Notes: a model not told the origin generated them from the letters alone. Positions 54,878 to 64,000 are shown, counted from the stretch's first letter. The stretch: DNA of 64,000 nt from Clostridia bacterium (GCA_017516965.1 JAFXAP010000009.1:1-64000), one strand, 5' to 3'. Made by a program: numbers and translations.

Positions 54878-54914
54878 TCCCCCTTGCATAAAATGGTGCG
54901 AGGGGGAGTTTTTT
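54878..54914 (+). terminator. terminator whose 3' arm is the ribosome site of the next gene
   Basis: Stem TCCCCCT/AGGGGGA (54878-54884 with 54901-54907) with a short inner stem, then six T up to the ATG of the amidase gene at 54915. The right arm GAGGGGGAG is also the only ribosome site for that gene, so read-through RNA would hide it. Confidence 0.8.
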
Positions 54915-55457
54915 ATGCCAAGCATTTATTTGAGTCCGTCTACACAAGAGTTTAACCCGTATGTTATAGGCGGTAACGAGGAATATTATATGAATTTAAT
55001 TGCCGACGCAATGGAGCCGTATTTATATGCCAGCGGAATATCGTTTACACGTAATACGCCCGATATGACAGCGGCTTCATCAATAGTGCAGTCAAATATG
55101 GGCAATTATGATTTACATTTAGCGCTGCATTCAAACGCTACGGGAAGCGGTGATGGTTCAAGACGCGGTAGTGAGGTTTACTATTTTCCTACAAGCATAA
55201 ACGGCGCTCGCGCCGCAGAAATAATAGCAAATAATTTAAAACTTATCTATCCGTTGCCACAGTTGGTACGAACCGTGCCTACAACAGCTTTGGGTGAGGT
55301 CAGACGCACCCGCGCGCCGAGTGTGCTTATTGAATTTGCATATCACGATAATTATGAAGATGCCGTGTGGATTAGAGATAACATTGAGGCGATTGCCGCA
55401 AACGTAGTAGTATCACTTACAGATTATTTTGGGATTCCGTTTATAGTGCCGGAATAA
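54915..55457 (+). CDS. N-acetylmuramoyl-L-alanine amidase (Amidase_3)
   Basis: This 180-residue protein is a small Amidase_3-type zinc enzyme that cuts the bond between muramic acid and the peptide stem. IYLSPSTQEFNPYVIGGNEE opens it; HLALHSNAT gives a zinc-binding His and VLIEFAYHDN the catalytic Glu. The usual DPGHG first-ligand motif is replaced by SPSTQEFN, so the first ligand differs from standard CwlD/AmiC; Glu in GGNEEYY is a candidate. There is no signal peptide, so it may act inside the mother cell or after lysis. Its ribosome site overlaps a terminator. Confidence 0.82.
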   Translation: MPSIYLSPSTQEFNPYVIGGNEEYYMNLIADAMEPYLYASGISFTRNTPDMTAASSIVQSNMGNYDLHLALHSNATGSGDGSRRGSEVYYFPTSINGARAAEIIANNLKLIYPLPQLVRTVPTTALGEVRRTRAPSVLIEFAYHDNYEDAVWIRDNIEAIAANVVVSLTDYFGIPFIVPE

Positions 55458-55462
55458 AAGTA

Positions 55463-55497
55463 AAAGCAACTCCTTGTATTGGGAGTTGCTTTTTGTA
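55463..55497 (+). terminator. terminator after the amidase gene
   Basis: A perfect 12-bp stem AAAAGCAACTCC/GGAGTTGCTTTT with an 8-nt loop and T-tail. Confidence 0.92.
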
Positions 55498-55504
55498 AAT
55501 AACC

Positions 55505-55618
55505 TTAGTTTTTATTGTCAAACTTATTATTGTCTTTTTTATTGTCGTTCTTTTTGTTATCGTTTTTGTTCTGGTTGTTTTGATTGTTTTGGTTGTTTCT
55601 ATTTTTATCGTTATTCAC
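55505..55618 (-). CDS. 37-residue Asn/Lys/Asp-rich small protein
   Basis: From GTG 55618 to TAA 55505 the minus strand encodes 37 residues made almost only of Asn, Lys, Asp and Gln (MNNDKNRNNQNNQNNQNK and onward), with one Phe. Composition is very low in complexity, and the stretch could be chance in AT-rich DNA. In favour, GCGGGGTG stands at good spacing before the GTG. That ribosome site is the 3' arm of the tatD terminator hairpin. Function unknown; such peptides can be spore- or RNA-associated, but nothing here shows it. Confidence 0.45.
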   Translation of the reverse strand: MNNDKNRNNQNNQNNQNKNDNKKNDNKKDNNKFDNKN

Positions 55619-55620
55619 AA

Positions 55621-55666
55621 AATCACCCCGCTTTCAAATGTATTATTTACATTTTGCGGGGTGATT
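55621..55666 (-). terminator. tatD terminator overlapping the small-ORF ribosome site
   Basis: An 11-bp perfect outer stem AATCACCCCGC/GCGGGGTGATT (arms 55656-55666 and 55621-55631) with an inner AAATGTA/ACATTT pairing, directly after tatD. A short TTTT follows on the minus strand. Confidence 0.75.
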
Positions 55667-55671
55667 ATTCT

Positions 55672-56454
55672 TTATTCAATATTAAAGATTTTTTTAGCGT
55701 TTTTGGCAGTAATTGTAAAAATATTTTCGGGAGTAGTACCACGTATTTCAGCAATTTTTTGCGCGGTATATTTTATCATACCTGAGTGACAAAGTTTTCC
55801 GCGATGTGGTTCAGGAGCAAGATATGGGCAATCGGTTTCGACAAGTAGCAATTCATCGGGAATGATGCGTACCACGTCGGGTAATTTTTTTGCGTTTTTA
55901 AAGGTTACAACGCCACCAATGCCGATATATAACCCAAGTTTAATAATCTCTTGCGCCATTTCAACACTACCTGAATAACAATGAACAATGCCTTTAGGTT
56001 TATGCTTTTTTAATATCTCAAGAGTGTCACCGTGAGCATCACGATCGTGAACTATTATTGGCAAATTTAACTTCTTTGCAAGCGCAATTTGTTTTTCAAA
56101 AATTTCAATTTGTTTTTGTTTGTTATCATCAACCCAATAATAGTCAAGACCGATTTCACCAATTGCAACACACTTTTTGTGGGTGGCAAGTCTGGCTATT
56201 TGCTCTACCGTAGTACCCGAGTCAATGCTACCTGGGTGAATACCAACGGCGGCATATACAAAATCGTTTTCTTCTGCCATTTTTATAGCCATTTTTGATG
56301 AAACTTCATCGCAACCGCAACTAACAATGCCACAAACACCGTTTTGTTTCATCTCGGCAAAAAGCTCGGTGCGTATTTCATCGAAACGTTCATCATCATA
56401 GTGTGAGTGCGTGTCAAAAATGGGGTAAGAATTTTTTAAATCTTCGGTATACAT
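55672..56454 (-). CDS. tatD: TatD-family metal-dependent hydrolase
   Basis: This 260-residue TIM-barrel hydrolase has FDTHSHYDDERF (metal His pair), GIVSCGC, AAVGIHPG, IGEIGLDYYW, IVHDRDAH, HCYSGS and VETDCPYLAPEPHRGK. TatD proteins are DNases or tRNA-repair-type nucleases. The ATG at 56454 overlaps the metG stop (TAATG), suggesting coupled translation; an ATG at 56469 inside metG has its ribosome site too close. The metG-tatD order is common in Firmicutes. Confidence 0.93.
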   Translation of the reverse strand: MYTEDLKNSYPIFDTHSHYDDERFDEIRTELFAEMKQNGVCGIVSCGCDEVSSKMAIKMAEENDFVYAAVGIHPGSIDSGTTVEQIARLATHKKCVAIGEIGLDYYWVDDNKQKQIEIFEKQIALAKKLNLPIIVHDRDAHGDTLEILKKHKPKGIVHCYSGSVEMAQEIIKLGLYIGIGGVVTFKNAKKLPDVVRIIPDELLLVETDCPYLAPEPHRGKLCHSGMIKYTAQKIAEIRGTTPENIFTITAKNAKKIFNIE

Positions 56455-58376
56455 TATCTGATTTTGCATCCTTCAGGAATATCGTCAACAAATATTACCT
56501 TCACGTCGTTATTGGGGCAATCGGCAGCTAAAATCATACCGTTAGATTCCACTCCGCAAAGAGTAGCAGGTTTAAGGTTTGATACAACTATAACTGTGCG
56601 ACCTATAAGCTCGTCAGGAGTATAGTATTTTGCAATGCCTGATGCTACAATACGCTCTTTACCGCTACCGTCGTTAAGTGTGAGTTTAAGCAGTTTCTTT
56701 GCCTTTGGAATTGGCTCACAAGCAATGATTTTTGCGGTTGTAAGTTCAACTTTTGCAAAATCTTCAATAGAGATTTCAGGTAACTTCAAAACATTTTCTG
56801 CCTTTTCAGCTTCTGCGGCTTTTTTAGCCTGTTCTGCGGCAATTTCTTCTAAAACCTTGGGCATATCAATTCTTGCAAAAAGCGGTGTTGCCTCACAAAC
56901 TGTGAATTCAGCAACCTTGCCAAATGCAAGTTCTGCGCAGTCAGAATTAATTTGTGTGGCAATGCTTTTGCAACTTGATGGAATAACAGGGGTAAGCATA
57001 ACCGAAAGTAAACGAATACCCTCAAGCAAATTGTAAAGTACCGCATTAAGACGGGGGAGGGTTGCTTCGTCTTTTGCAAGGATCCACGGAGTTGTTTCAT
57101 CTATATACTTGTTTAGGCGTTTTGCAAAGTTCATAACAGCTTCACACGCGTCGGCGTTGCGATATGAATCCATTAAAGAATAATATTTTTCTATTGTTTC
57201 ATTAGCGCAAGAAATAAGATCGTTGTCTAATTCTTCATTGGTTTCGGGCGCAGTAACCTTGCCGCCAAAGTATTTGTTTGTCATAGCAACTGTACGGTTT
57301 ACGAGGTTACCAAGTGTGTTAGCAAGGTCAGCATTAAATTTGGTAATAAAGCTTTCATAGGTAATGGTACCATCGTTGGTGAACGGAATTTCAGAAAGCA
57401 AATAGTAACGAACCGCATCAATACCAAAACGCTCGGCAAGTTCGTCGGCATAGATAACGTTGCCCTTGGATTTAGACATCTTGTCTTCACCGACAAGTAC
57501 CCACGGATGACCAAGAACTTGTTTTGGTAACGGTTCACCCAAAGCCATAAGAATAATTGGCCAATAAATTGTGTGGAAACGAACAATATCTTTACCAATT
57601 ACGTGCAAATCGGCAGGCCAGAGTTTTTTGTACTGGTCGCTACTACCATCAGGGTTATAACCAACACCTGTGATATAGTTTGAGAGCGCATCAATCCAAA
57701 CGTAGATTACGTGTTTGTCATCAAAACTAACGGGAACACCCCACTTAAAAGATGAACGCGATACGCAAAGGTCTTGAAGACCGGGTTTTATAAAGTTATT
57801 AAGCATTTCATTTTTGCGTGATTCAGGCTTTATAAAATCAGGATTTTGCTCGTAATACTCGACAAGCTTATCTTGATATTTTGAAAGTCGCAAGAAATAA
57901 GCCTCTTCTTTAGAGTCGATAACCTCACGACCGCAGTCGGGACATTTACCGTCTATAAGCTGACTTTCGGTATAAAAAGATTCGCAAGGCACACAGTATT
58001 TACCTTCATAGGTGCTTTTGTAAATATCACCTTGGTCATAAAGCTTTTTAAATATCTTTTGAACAGCATCTTCGTGGTAGTCATCTGTTGTACGTATAAA
58101 TTTGTCATAGCAGGTGTCAAGTGAGTCCCAAACAGCCTTAATATTAGCGGCGGCGTTGTCAACGAATTCTTTTGGGCTAATGCCGTCGGCCTTTGCATAT
58201 TCTTCAATTTTTTGACCGTGTTCATCAGAACCTGTCATCAGGTAAACATCAAACCCCATCATCTTTTTATAACGGGCAATCATATCAGCGAGAACAATGT
58301 CATAAGCGTTGCCGATATGTGGCTTACGCGAAGCATAAGCAATGGCGGTTGTGATGTAAAACTTTTGTTTTTCCAT
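56454..58376 (-). CDS. metG: methionyl-tRNA synthetase
   Basis: This 640-residue enzyme charges tRNA-Met. It has the HIGH-type motif as PHIGNAYD, a zinc knuckle (CVPCESFYTESQLIDGKCPDCG region), the KMSKS loop (SKSKG context EDKMSKSKGN), an anticodon-binding domain and a C-terminal tRNA-binding OB domain (about 540-640, LTTAKIIACEPIPKAKKLLKL). Ribosome site GGAGGAATATATT. It sits 12 nt after the pseudo-P-type ATPase gene on the minus strand. Confidence 0.97.
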   Translation of the reverse strand: MEKQKFYITTAIAYASRKPHIGNAYDIVLADMIARYKKMMGFDVYLMTGSDEHGQKIEEYAKADGISPKEFVDNAAANIKAVWDSLDTCYDKFIRTTDDYHEDAVQKIFKKLYDQGDIYKSTYEGKYCVPCESFYTESQLIDGKCPDCGREVIDSKEEAYFLRLSKYQDKLVEYYEQNPDFIKPESRKNEMLNNFIKPGLQDLCVSRSSFKWGVPVSFDDKHVIYVWIDALSNYITGVGYNPDGSSDQYKKLWPADLHVIGKDIVRFHTIYWPIILMALGEPLPKQVLGHPWVLVGEDKMSKSKGNVIYADELAERFGIDAVRYYLLSEIPFTNDGTITYESFITKFNADLANTLGNLVNRTVAMTNKYFGGKVTAPETNEELDNDLISCANETIEKYYSLMDSYRNADACEAVMNFAKRLNKYIDETTPWILAKDEATLPRLNAVLYNLLEGIRLLSVMLTPVIPSSCKSIATQINSDCAELAFGKVAEFTVCEATPLFARIDMPKVLEEIAAEQAKKAAEAEKAENVLKLPEISIEDFAKVELTTAKIIACEPIPKAKKLLKLTLNDGSGKERIVASGIAKYYTPDELIGRTVIVVSNLKPATLCGVESNGMILAADCPNNDVKVIFVDDIPEGCKIR

Positions 58377-58388
58377 AATATATTCCTC

Positions 58389-61112
58389 CTACGGTTTTCG
58401 AATGAGAAAACCGATTATTGATAAAATTGTTGTACCTACGGCGTAAATTAAAACTGTTTCAGCTGTTGGCATACTCATTAGTCCGGAAAATGCGGCATAA
58501 ATAAAATACAGTGTGCCGAATACAGCAAATAAAGTGTATAGAATTGTGAGTAAACGATTGCATCGTTTTATTCCTGAAGCAAAGTTCACAATTTTTATAA
58601 AATTAAGTCCTGAACCACGGAAAACTGCAGGAGCAGAATATTTTTCAGCCAGGGGAACGGCATTATGATACATATAAATTCCGGCGCTTGACATTATTTT
58701 TACCGAATCATCATAAATTCCAAAATAATCACACAACATTTCTTCGGTAACGTTGGGGTCACAGTTTTCTACAAGTAATGTTACACCGAGGTTGGTGATT
58801 TTGTGAAGTAGCTTGGCGACCTGTTCATCAACATTATACTGAATAACAATAAGCGCACATGCAGTGTTTTCTGTTGCTACATATACAGGAAAATAGCCTT
58901 TGCGTAAAATCTTTTTATCAACTTCGAGACTTGGAATATCTATTCCGTGAGCGAGCATTAGAGAGCGGTTTCCTATGAATAAAAGTTCATCATTTACCCA
59001 ACCGGAAATGCCTAAATTCTTTTCGTATTTTACGGTGTCAGAATCGGGAATAGAATATGACTGGTTAGTACCGGCTATTGCTTTGAATATTGGTTCCAGC
59101 GGACTTCCTACTGCCGAGGTAAGAGATGCCGCGCGTAGCAGAATATCATCTATGTTATTTTCAGAAAGCACCCTCATACTGTGCATATTGATAGTTCCCG
59201 ATGGGAAAATATCCTTAATGTTAACAACAGCGGCATTAGCATTCTCAATTTTTTCAGCTCCATAAAGTCCCGCTATCATCGAACCGCCGGTGCTAAGTCT
59301 TTTTGATACTGACAAAAAGGCAAGTGTCTCTACCAAGAATGCTGTTGGTAAAGCTGCGAAAACGGCGATACAAGAGGCAGCATAAAGTGAAGCAAAAACA
59401 CCGCCCTGTATAAAGTATGCCATAAGTGCGCTAATAAGCGAAAGGGTAAGGGCAACGTAAAAAATAACGTTTATCTTACCTGATAATGGCTTGTGAAATT
59501 CGTAGTGCTTCATAAAGTTTTCGACAAATTGAATTTTTTTAGGCGCCGCTATCAAAACATCACCTTCAATGGCGTTTTTTGCCATTGCAAAGGTTGTTGC
59601 GGGGTCATCAATAAGCGCCACGGCATTTTTTTGTTTGTCACCCATAATTTGACGTAAACTTTTGTGTTTTGCCGACGTTTCTTTAAATTTTAAGAAAACT
59701 CGGGTAAAAAGAATAACAGAACAAAGTAAGATAGAGTAATATGCGTTCTCACTTGTAATTATTGCAGTTATACCTAAAGCGAGTGTTAATACCGAGCAAA
59801 GAGAGGTCAACACATCAAAACCACAACGCTTTTTGGCAAAGTTTTTAAAATCCAAAAACATATCGTAGTTTGCTACGGTTGAAACAAAGAGGAAAGATGT
59901 GCAAATAATCATAGATTTACTAAGAGAAGAAAGTATAAAGTTATATACCGCAGGTATAAGAAATACCGCAAGTGAAATAACCATAGCCAAAGAGATAAGC
60001 GAAGATATAAACAAATGGCGTTTATTTTTTGCAAGTGAAAAAAGTATCTTTTTACCGCTTACATTGTCTGTGTATTCGTTATTTGGTTCAAAATTTTCAA
60101 ACTCAGATTCTTCAAGTTCGGGAACAGAGTTACTGAAAATGTCCTGAGGTATGCTGTCGCTTAAATCAATGTGTTTGGTAATACTGCTAATTGTTATGTG
60201 ATCGGTATTGCCTTTTTTATCTTTAATAGGTGTAAAGCGAATTGTAGCAGTATTTGAGATATTGCCATCATTTTCAATTCCAACCTCGTGAGTATCAATA
60301 TCAGAAATATCGGGCACACTGATATCGGGCGATTCAGCCTTTTCTTCACTTGGAAAAAGGCTTTCAAAAAGTTCTTGGCTTTCTCTTTTTTCAGAGTCCT
60401 GCACCATTTTTTCGAAAGCAGGAGTTGGGGTTGTTGAACTTTTTGAAATTGGTTTTTGTTTGTCTTGATTAGAATTTTCTTTTACATCGTTTTCTTTTTC
60501 AGACTGAGGGCCTTTTGCACTTTGCTTATCAAGATCATCAACAACGATATCCAAGCCATATTTTTTTGATAAATCTTTTAGTGCGCTTTCACCGTCATTC
60601 ATAAGAATTTCGGCAACTGTTTGAAGCTTGTATATAGGTTCTTCATTTTTGGATGTATCGTGACCCTGTTCATCAATGGTGTAGCGTTTTACCTTTTCTA
60701 CGAGTGTCTTTTTTGGTTTTACGATAATTTTTTGTGGTTTTTCATCAGTTTTATCATTACCTTCAGACTTAACAACTGAATCGGGATCGGTTTTTTGAGC
60801 CGACTCAACCTGTTTGATAAGGTCAGAAATGGTTTCGTTGGTTTCTAAAATTTTTGATTCAACCTTGGCGGTAGATTCTTTTTTTTCAGCGTCATCTTGT
60901 TTTGAAACGTTCATACGCTTTTTAAGCGAATCAAGTGCATTTGATTCTTTAAATTTTTCTTCAATATCGTTAAACACCCAAAGGTCTGATACCTCTTCGG
61001 GTGTGATAGCGTGAGGCGCAATATTTTTTTCGCCTGATATTTTTATAGATTCGTCATCGGTGTTTATTATAAACCCGTTGTTTTCATTTTTTCTTTTTGA
61101 GAAAAATCCCAT
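58389..61112 (-). CDS. P-type-ATPase-like membrane protein lacking catalytic motifs (pseudo-ATPase)
   Basis: This 907-residue protein has about 350 charged, probably disordered N-terminal residues, then six to eight membrane helices (365-475, 548-600 and 850-905). Residues 585-720 follow a heavy-metal P-type ATPase: ALPT at the TM4 proline, GGSMIAGLYGAEKIENANAAVV, then NIKDIFPSGTIN where DKTGTLT should stand (635-641), then GWVNDELLFIGNRSLM like the N-domain. Later, VENCDPNVTEEML replaces the TGD loop, and no GDGxND is seen at 800-830. The phosphorylated Asp and the hydrolysis residues are absent, so it cannot pump in the normal way. It lies between metG and the rlmB-like gene. A sensing or scaffold role is inference. 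Confidence 0.72.
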   Translation of the reverse strand: MGFFSKRKNENNGFIINTDDESIKISGEKNIAPHAITPEEVSDLWVFNDIEEKFKESNALDSLKKRMNVSKQDDAEKKESTAKVESKILETNETISDLIKQVESAQKTDPDSVVKSEGNDKTDEKPQKIIVKPKKTLVEKVKRYTIDEQGHDTSKNEEPIYKLQTVAEILMNDGESALKDLSKKYGLDIVVDDLDKQSAKGPQSEKENDVKENSNQDKQKPISKSSTTPTPAFEKMVQDSEKRESQELFESLFPSEEKAESPDISVPDISDIDTHEVGIENDGNISNTATIRFTPIKDKKGNTDHITISSITKHIDLSDSIPQDIFSNSVPELEESEFENFEPNNEYTDNVSGKKILFSLAKNKRHLFISSLISLAMVISLAVFLIPAVYNFILSSLSKSMIICTSFLFVSTVANYDMFLDFKNFAKKRCGFDVLTSLCSVLTLALGITAIITSENAYYSILLCSVILFTRVFLKFKETSAKHKSLRQIMGDKQKNAVALIDDPATTFAMAKNAIEGDVLIAAPKKIQFVENFMKHYEFHKPLSGKINVIFYVALTLSLISALMAYFIQGGVFASLYAASCIAVFAALPTAFLVETLAFLSVSKRLSTGGSMIAGLYGAEKIENANAAVVNIKDIFPSGTINMHSMRVLSENNIDDILLRAASLTSAVGSPLEPIFKAIAGTNQSYSIPDSDTVKYEKNLGISGWVNDELLFIGNRSLMLAHGIDIPSLEVDKKILRKGYFPVYVATENTACALIVIQYNVDEQVAKLLHKITNLGVTLLVENCDPNVTEEMLCDYFGIYDDSVKIMSSAGIYMYHNAVPLAEKYSAPAVFRGSGLNFIKIVNFASGIKRCNRLLTILYTLFAVFGTLYFIYAAFSGLMSMPTAETVLIYAVGTTILSIIGFLIRKP

Positions 61113-61129
61113 TTTATTTTCCCACCAAT

Positions 61130-61900
61130 TTAATTAATATTTCTTTTTCTTACAACTTCATACATAAGTACGCCAGCGGCAACCGAAGCATTAAGCGAAT
61201 TGATTTTTCCATACATAGGAAGACTTATAATTCCGTCGCATTTTTTTGCAACCAATGTGCCAATTCCTTTACCCTCGTTACCAATAACAATAGCGCAGGG
61301 AATATCATAATCGGTTTGGGTATATGGAGTGCCGTCCATATCAGCGCCAAAGACCCAAATACCTTTTTCTTTTAGTTCATCTATTGTGTTTGAAATATTG
61401 GTCACTCTTGCAACCTTCATATAAGCAAGCGCACCAGCAGATGTTTTTTCAACAGTAGCATTAAGTGAAGCCGAACGACGTTTTGGAATAATTATGCCGT
61501 GCACACCGCAAGCCTCGGCAGTACGAATTATGGCGCCGAGATTGTGTGGGTCTTCAATTTCATCGCAAATTACAATAAATGGTTTTTCTTGGCGTTCATT
61601 TGCAGTTTTTAAAATTTCTTCTACGGTAGAGTATTCTTGACTGGCAATCATTACAGCAACACCCTGATGATTGCCACCGCCACAGTAGTAGTCAAGTTTT
61701 TGAGGGCTGATTTCTTTGATAAGTATGCCGCGATTAGCGCACTTGGCGCGTATAGCAGTAACCGAACCTCCCGTTACACCATGGGCAATAAGCAATCGGT
61801 CAATCTCGCGTCCCGAACGAAGCGCTTCCATTACGGGATTTCTACCATATATGATATTACCTTGCTTTGAATCAAGGTTTTCTTTATTGTTAAATTCCAT
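61130..61900 (-). CDS. rlmB: TrmH-family rRNA 2'-O-methyltransferase (RlmB-like)
   Basis: This 256-residue SPOUT methyltransferase starts with a substrate-binding domain (IIYGRNPVMEALRSG, YYCGGGNHQGVAVM) and has the knot motifs CDEIEDPHNLGAIIRTAEACG, IVIGNEGKGIG and ISLPMYGKINSLNASVAAGV. It should methylate a guanosine ribose in 23S rRNA (G2251 in E. coli). The ATG at 61900 follows AGGTGATAAT; a longer open stretch upstream overlaps the enolase start on the other strand and is rejected. It precedes the pseudo-ATPase gene by 17 nt. Confidence 0.9.
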   Translation of the reverse strand: MEFNNKENLDSKQGNIIYGRNPVMEALRSGREIDRLLIAHGVTGGSVTAIRAKCANRGILIKEISPQKLDYYCGGGNHQGVAVMIASQEYSTVEEILKTANERQEKPFIVICDEIEDPHNLGAIIRTAEACGVHGIIIPKRRSASLNATVEKTSAGALAYMKVARVTNISNTIDELKEKGIWVFGADMDGTPYTQTDYDIPCAIVIGNEGKGIGTLVAKKCDGIISLPMYGKINSLNASVAAGVLMYEVVRKRNIN

Positions 61901-61958
61901 ATTATCACCTATATATAAAAATACATAATAAGTATAACATACATAAATAAAAAAATAA

Positions 61959-63236
<1,278 letters not shown>

Positions 63237-63249
63237 CTTATTTTATGGA

Positions 63250-63330
63250 TTGACATTTTTAATTTGTTAATGTAAAATAGATAAGCAGTAGAGGCTGCAA
63301 CCATTTTTGGTTTGCAGCCTATTTATTTTG
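63250..63330 (+). promoter_or_regulatory. promoter followed at once by a terminator-like hairpin (possible attenuator) before gtrA
   Basis: TTGACA (63250-63255) and TAAAAT (63273-63278) are 17 bp apart. Just after the predicted start, AGGCTGCAACC (63292-63302) can pair with GGTTTGCAGCCT (63309-63320, one bulge), followed by a T-rich stretch. The hairpin may end enolase transcripts, but it must also be crossed by transcripts from this promoter. Confidence 0.5.
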
Positions 63331-63364
63331 ATGGAGTGATCTTATTAAAAGTCTTTGTAATTAT

Positions 63365-63790
63365 TTGATTGACACAGCAAAAAGACACCGCGAAATATTA
63401 ATGTATATAATTTGCGGCGCGGCTACTACTGTTGTAAGTTTAGTTGTTTACTATCTATGTGCAAGATTTATTTTTGATGTCAATGATGCGCTTCAACTGC
63501 AAATTACCAATGTCATTTCCTGGGTTTTAAGCGTATTGTTTGCATTTGTTACAAACAAAATGTTGGTTTTTAAAAGTAAAGGTTTGCTTTTAAAAGAACT
63601 TATAATGTTTTATGGTGCAAGAATTAGTACACTTTTAATTGATATGTTTTTAATGTATTTGTTTGTCACGCTATGCTCATTTGATGATATGTTTGCAAAA
63701 TGCACAGTTTCTATTGTGGTAATAATACTTAATTATATTTTTGGCAAAAAATTAGTGTTTAGAAAGGAAAAGTCTGATGAAAAAGTTTGA
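63365..63790 (+). CDS. GtrA-family membrane protein
   Basis: This 141-residue protein has four membrane helices (about 12-32, 41-63, 78-100 and 108-128) and the GtrA pattern: HREILMYIICGAATTVVSLV, TNVISWVLSVLFAFVTNKMLVF and NYIFGKKLVFR. GtrA proteins help move undecaprenyl-linked sugars for wall or surface glycans. The TTG at 63365 has no ribosome site. An ATT at 63344, seven codons upstream in frame, follows GGAG at 7-nt spacing and may be the true start. The end overlaps the next gene by 14 nt. Confidence 0.83.
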   Translation: MIDTAKRHREILMYIICGAATTVVSLVVYYLCARFIFDVNDALQLQITNVISWVLSVLFAFVTNKMLVFKSKGLLLKELIMFYGARISTLLIDMFLMYLFVTLCSFDDMFAKCTVSIVVIILNYIFGKKLVFRKEKSDEKV

Positions 63791-64000
63791 TACAGTTATA
63801 ATTGGTGGTGGAATAGGTGGTCTTATGGCGGCTTACCGTTTAAGACTTAATAGCCCTGAAATGACCATTGCTATAACCGAACGCGGAAACGAACTTGAAA
63901 AACGCAATTGCCCTGCAGGAAAAAACAGCACTTGTATTCATTGCAAAATTTGCAGTATTACAAGCGGTTATGCGGGAGCGGGCGCATTTAGTGACGGCAA
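63777..64000 (+). CDS. FAD-dependent oxidoreductase, N-terminal part (cut by window edge)
   Basis: The 74 visible residues begin MKKFDTVIIGGGIGGLMAAY, a dinucleotide-binding Rossmann loop (GGGIGG) for FAD. The Cys-rich stretch CPAGKNSTCIHCKICS and GYAGAGAFSDGK are typical of the FAD-dependent dehydrogenase-like family often annotated as NAD(P)/FAD-dependent protein in Clostridia. ATG 63777 has AAAGGAAA upstream and lies inside the gtrA end. The rest is outside the window, so the substrate cannot be judged. Confidence 0.8.
   Translation, partial: MKKFDTVIIGGGIGGLMAAYRLRLNSPEMTIAITERGNELEKRNCPAGKNSTCIHCKICSITSGYAGAGAFSDG

Noticed and set aside
55474..55789. Plus-strand open frames opposite the tatD end and the Asn-rich ORF
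   Set aside because: Low-complexity Cys/Tyr/Phe-rich translation of an antisense strand, with no ribosome site.

Overview
The window looks like a chromosomal segment of an anaerobic, AT-rich, Gram-positive bacterium of the class Clostridia, probably a gut-type uncultured lineage. The support is a spoIIR sporulation gene, Firmicutes gene orders (dnaG-sigA, tilS-hpt-ftsH), strong GGAGG ribosome sites, RNase J, a BlaI/M56 pair, PadR/HAAS and LytTR/DUF3021 pairs, and a surface protein with a TGD-type sorting tail. Species cannot be named from this sequence alone.

Regions. 1-5.2 kb: small zinc-ribbon and membrane proteins, then a BlaI repressor with a 1421-residue M56 sensor, controlled by two operator dyads. 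5.2-7.6 kb: an AraC regulator, a 448-bp inverted-repeat element carrying only a DUF559 nuclease-like gene, and an XRE regulator with its own operator. 7.6-14 kb: a hexuronate-type operon (uxuA, SDR fructuronate reductase, two TIM-barrel isomerases/epimerases, two tandem Gfo/Idh/MocA dehydrogenases), interrupted by a structured 281-nt spacer. 14-21.8 kb: housekeeping block rnj-rplI-dnaB-tilS-hpt-ftsH. 21.8-26 kb: an AraC regulator divergent from an ADP-ribosylglycohydrolase-fold protein and a DUF4091 protein. 26-29.2 kb: PadR/HAAS/secreted-protein operon divergent from a secreted papain-like protease and a membrane-anchored protein. 29.2-33.7 kb: FtsK/SpoIIIE, a ClpP-like protease, and a hybrid MerR-like/LuxR regulator followed by three dyads spaced exactly 33 bp apart. 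34-40 kb: a Cys-rich small protein and a 1938-residue cell-surface protein. 40.2 kb: tRNA-Leu(CAA). 40.5-45 kb: a YwaF-like membrane protein and a YhaO/YhaN-like nuclease-ATPase pair. 45-51 kb: LytTR/DUF3021, polysaccharide deacetylase, VanZ-like, ispE, spoIIR, rpmE, IMPACT family, dGTPase family. 51-55.5 kb: dnaG-sigA, a TSCPD protein, an unknown protein and an amidase. 55.5-62 kb (minus strand): rlmB-like methyltransferase, a protein resembling a P-type ATPase without its catalytic residues, metG, tatD, and a 37-residue Asn-rich ORF. 62-64 kb: enolase, GtrA, and a truncated FAD protein.

The most interesting items are: the DUF559 inverted-repeat element, whose repeats supply both the ribosome site and the stop codon of the gene; the apparent pseudo-P-type ATPase next to metG; the 33-bp-periodic dyad array at 33.7 kb; the overlapping-hairpin leader with a micro-ORF before the papain-like protease; and the ADP-ribosylglycohydrolase/DUF4091/AraC cluster. 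No searches were run; family names rest on recognisable motifs.
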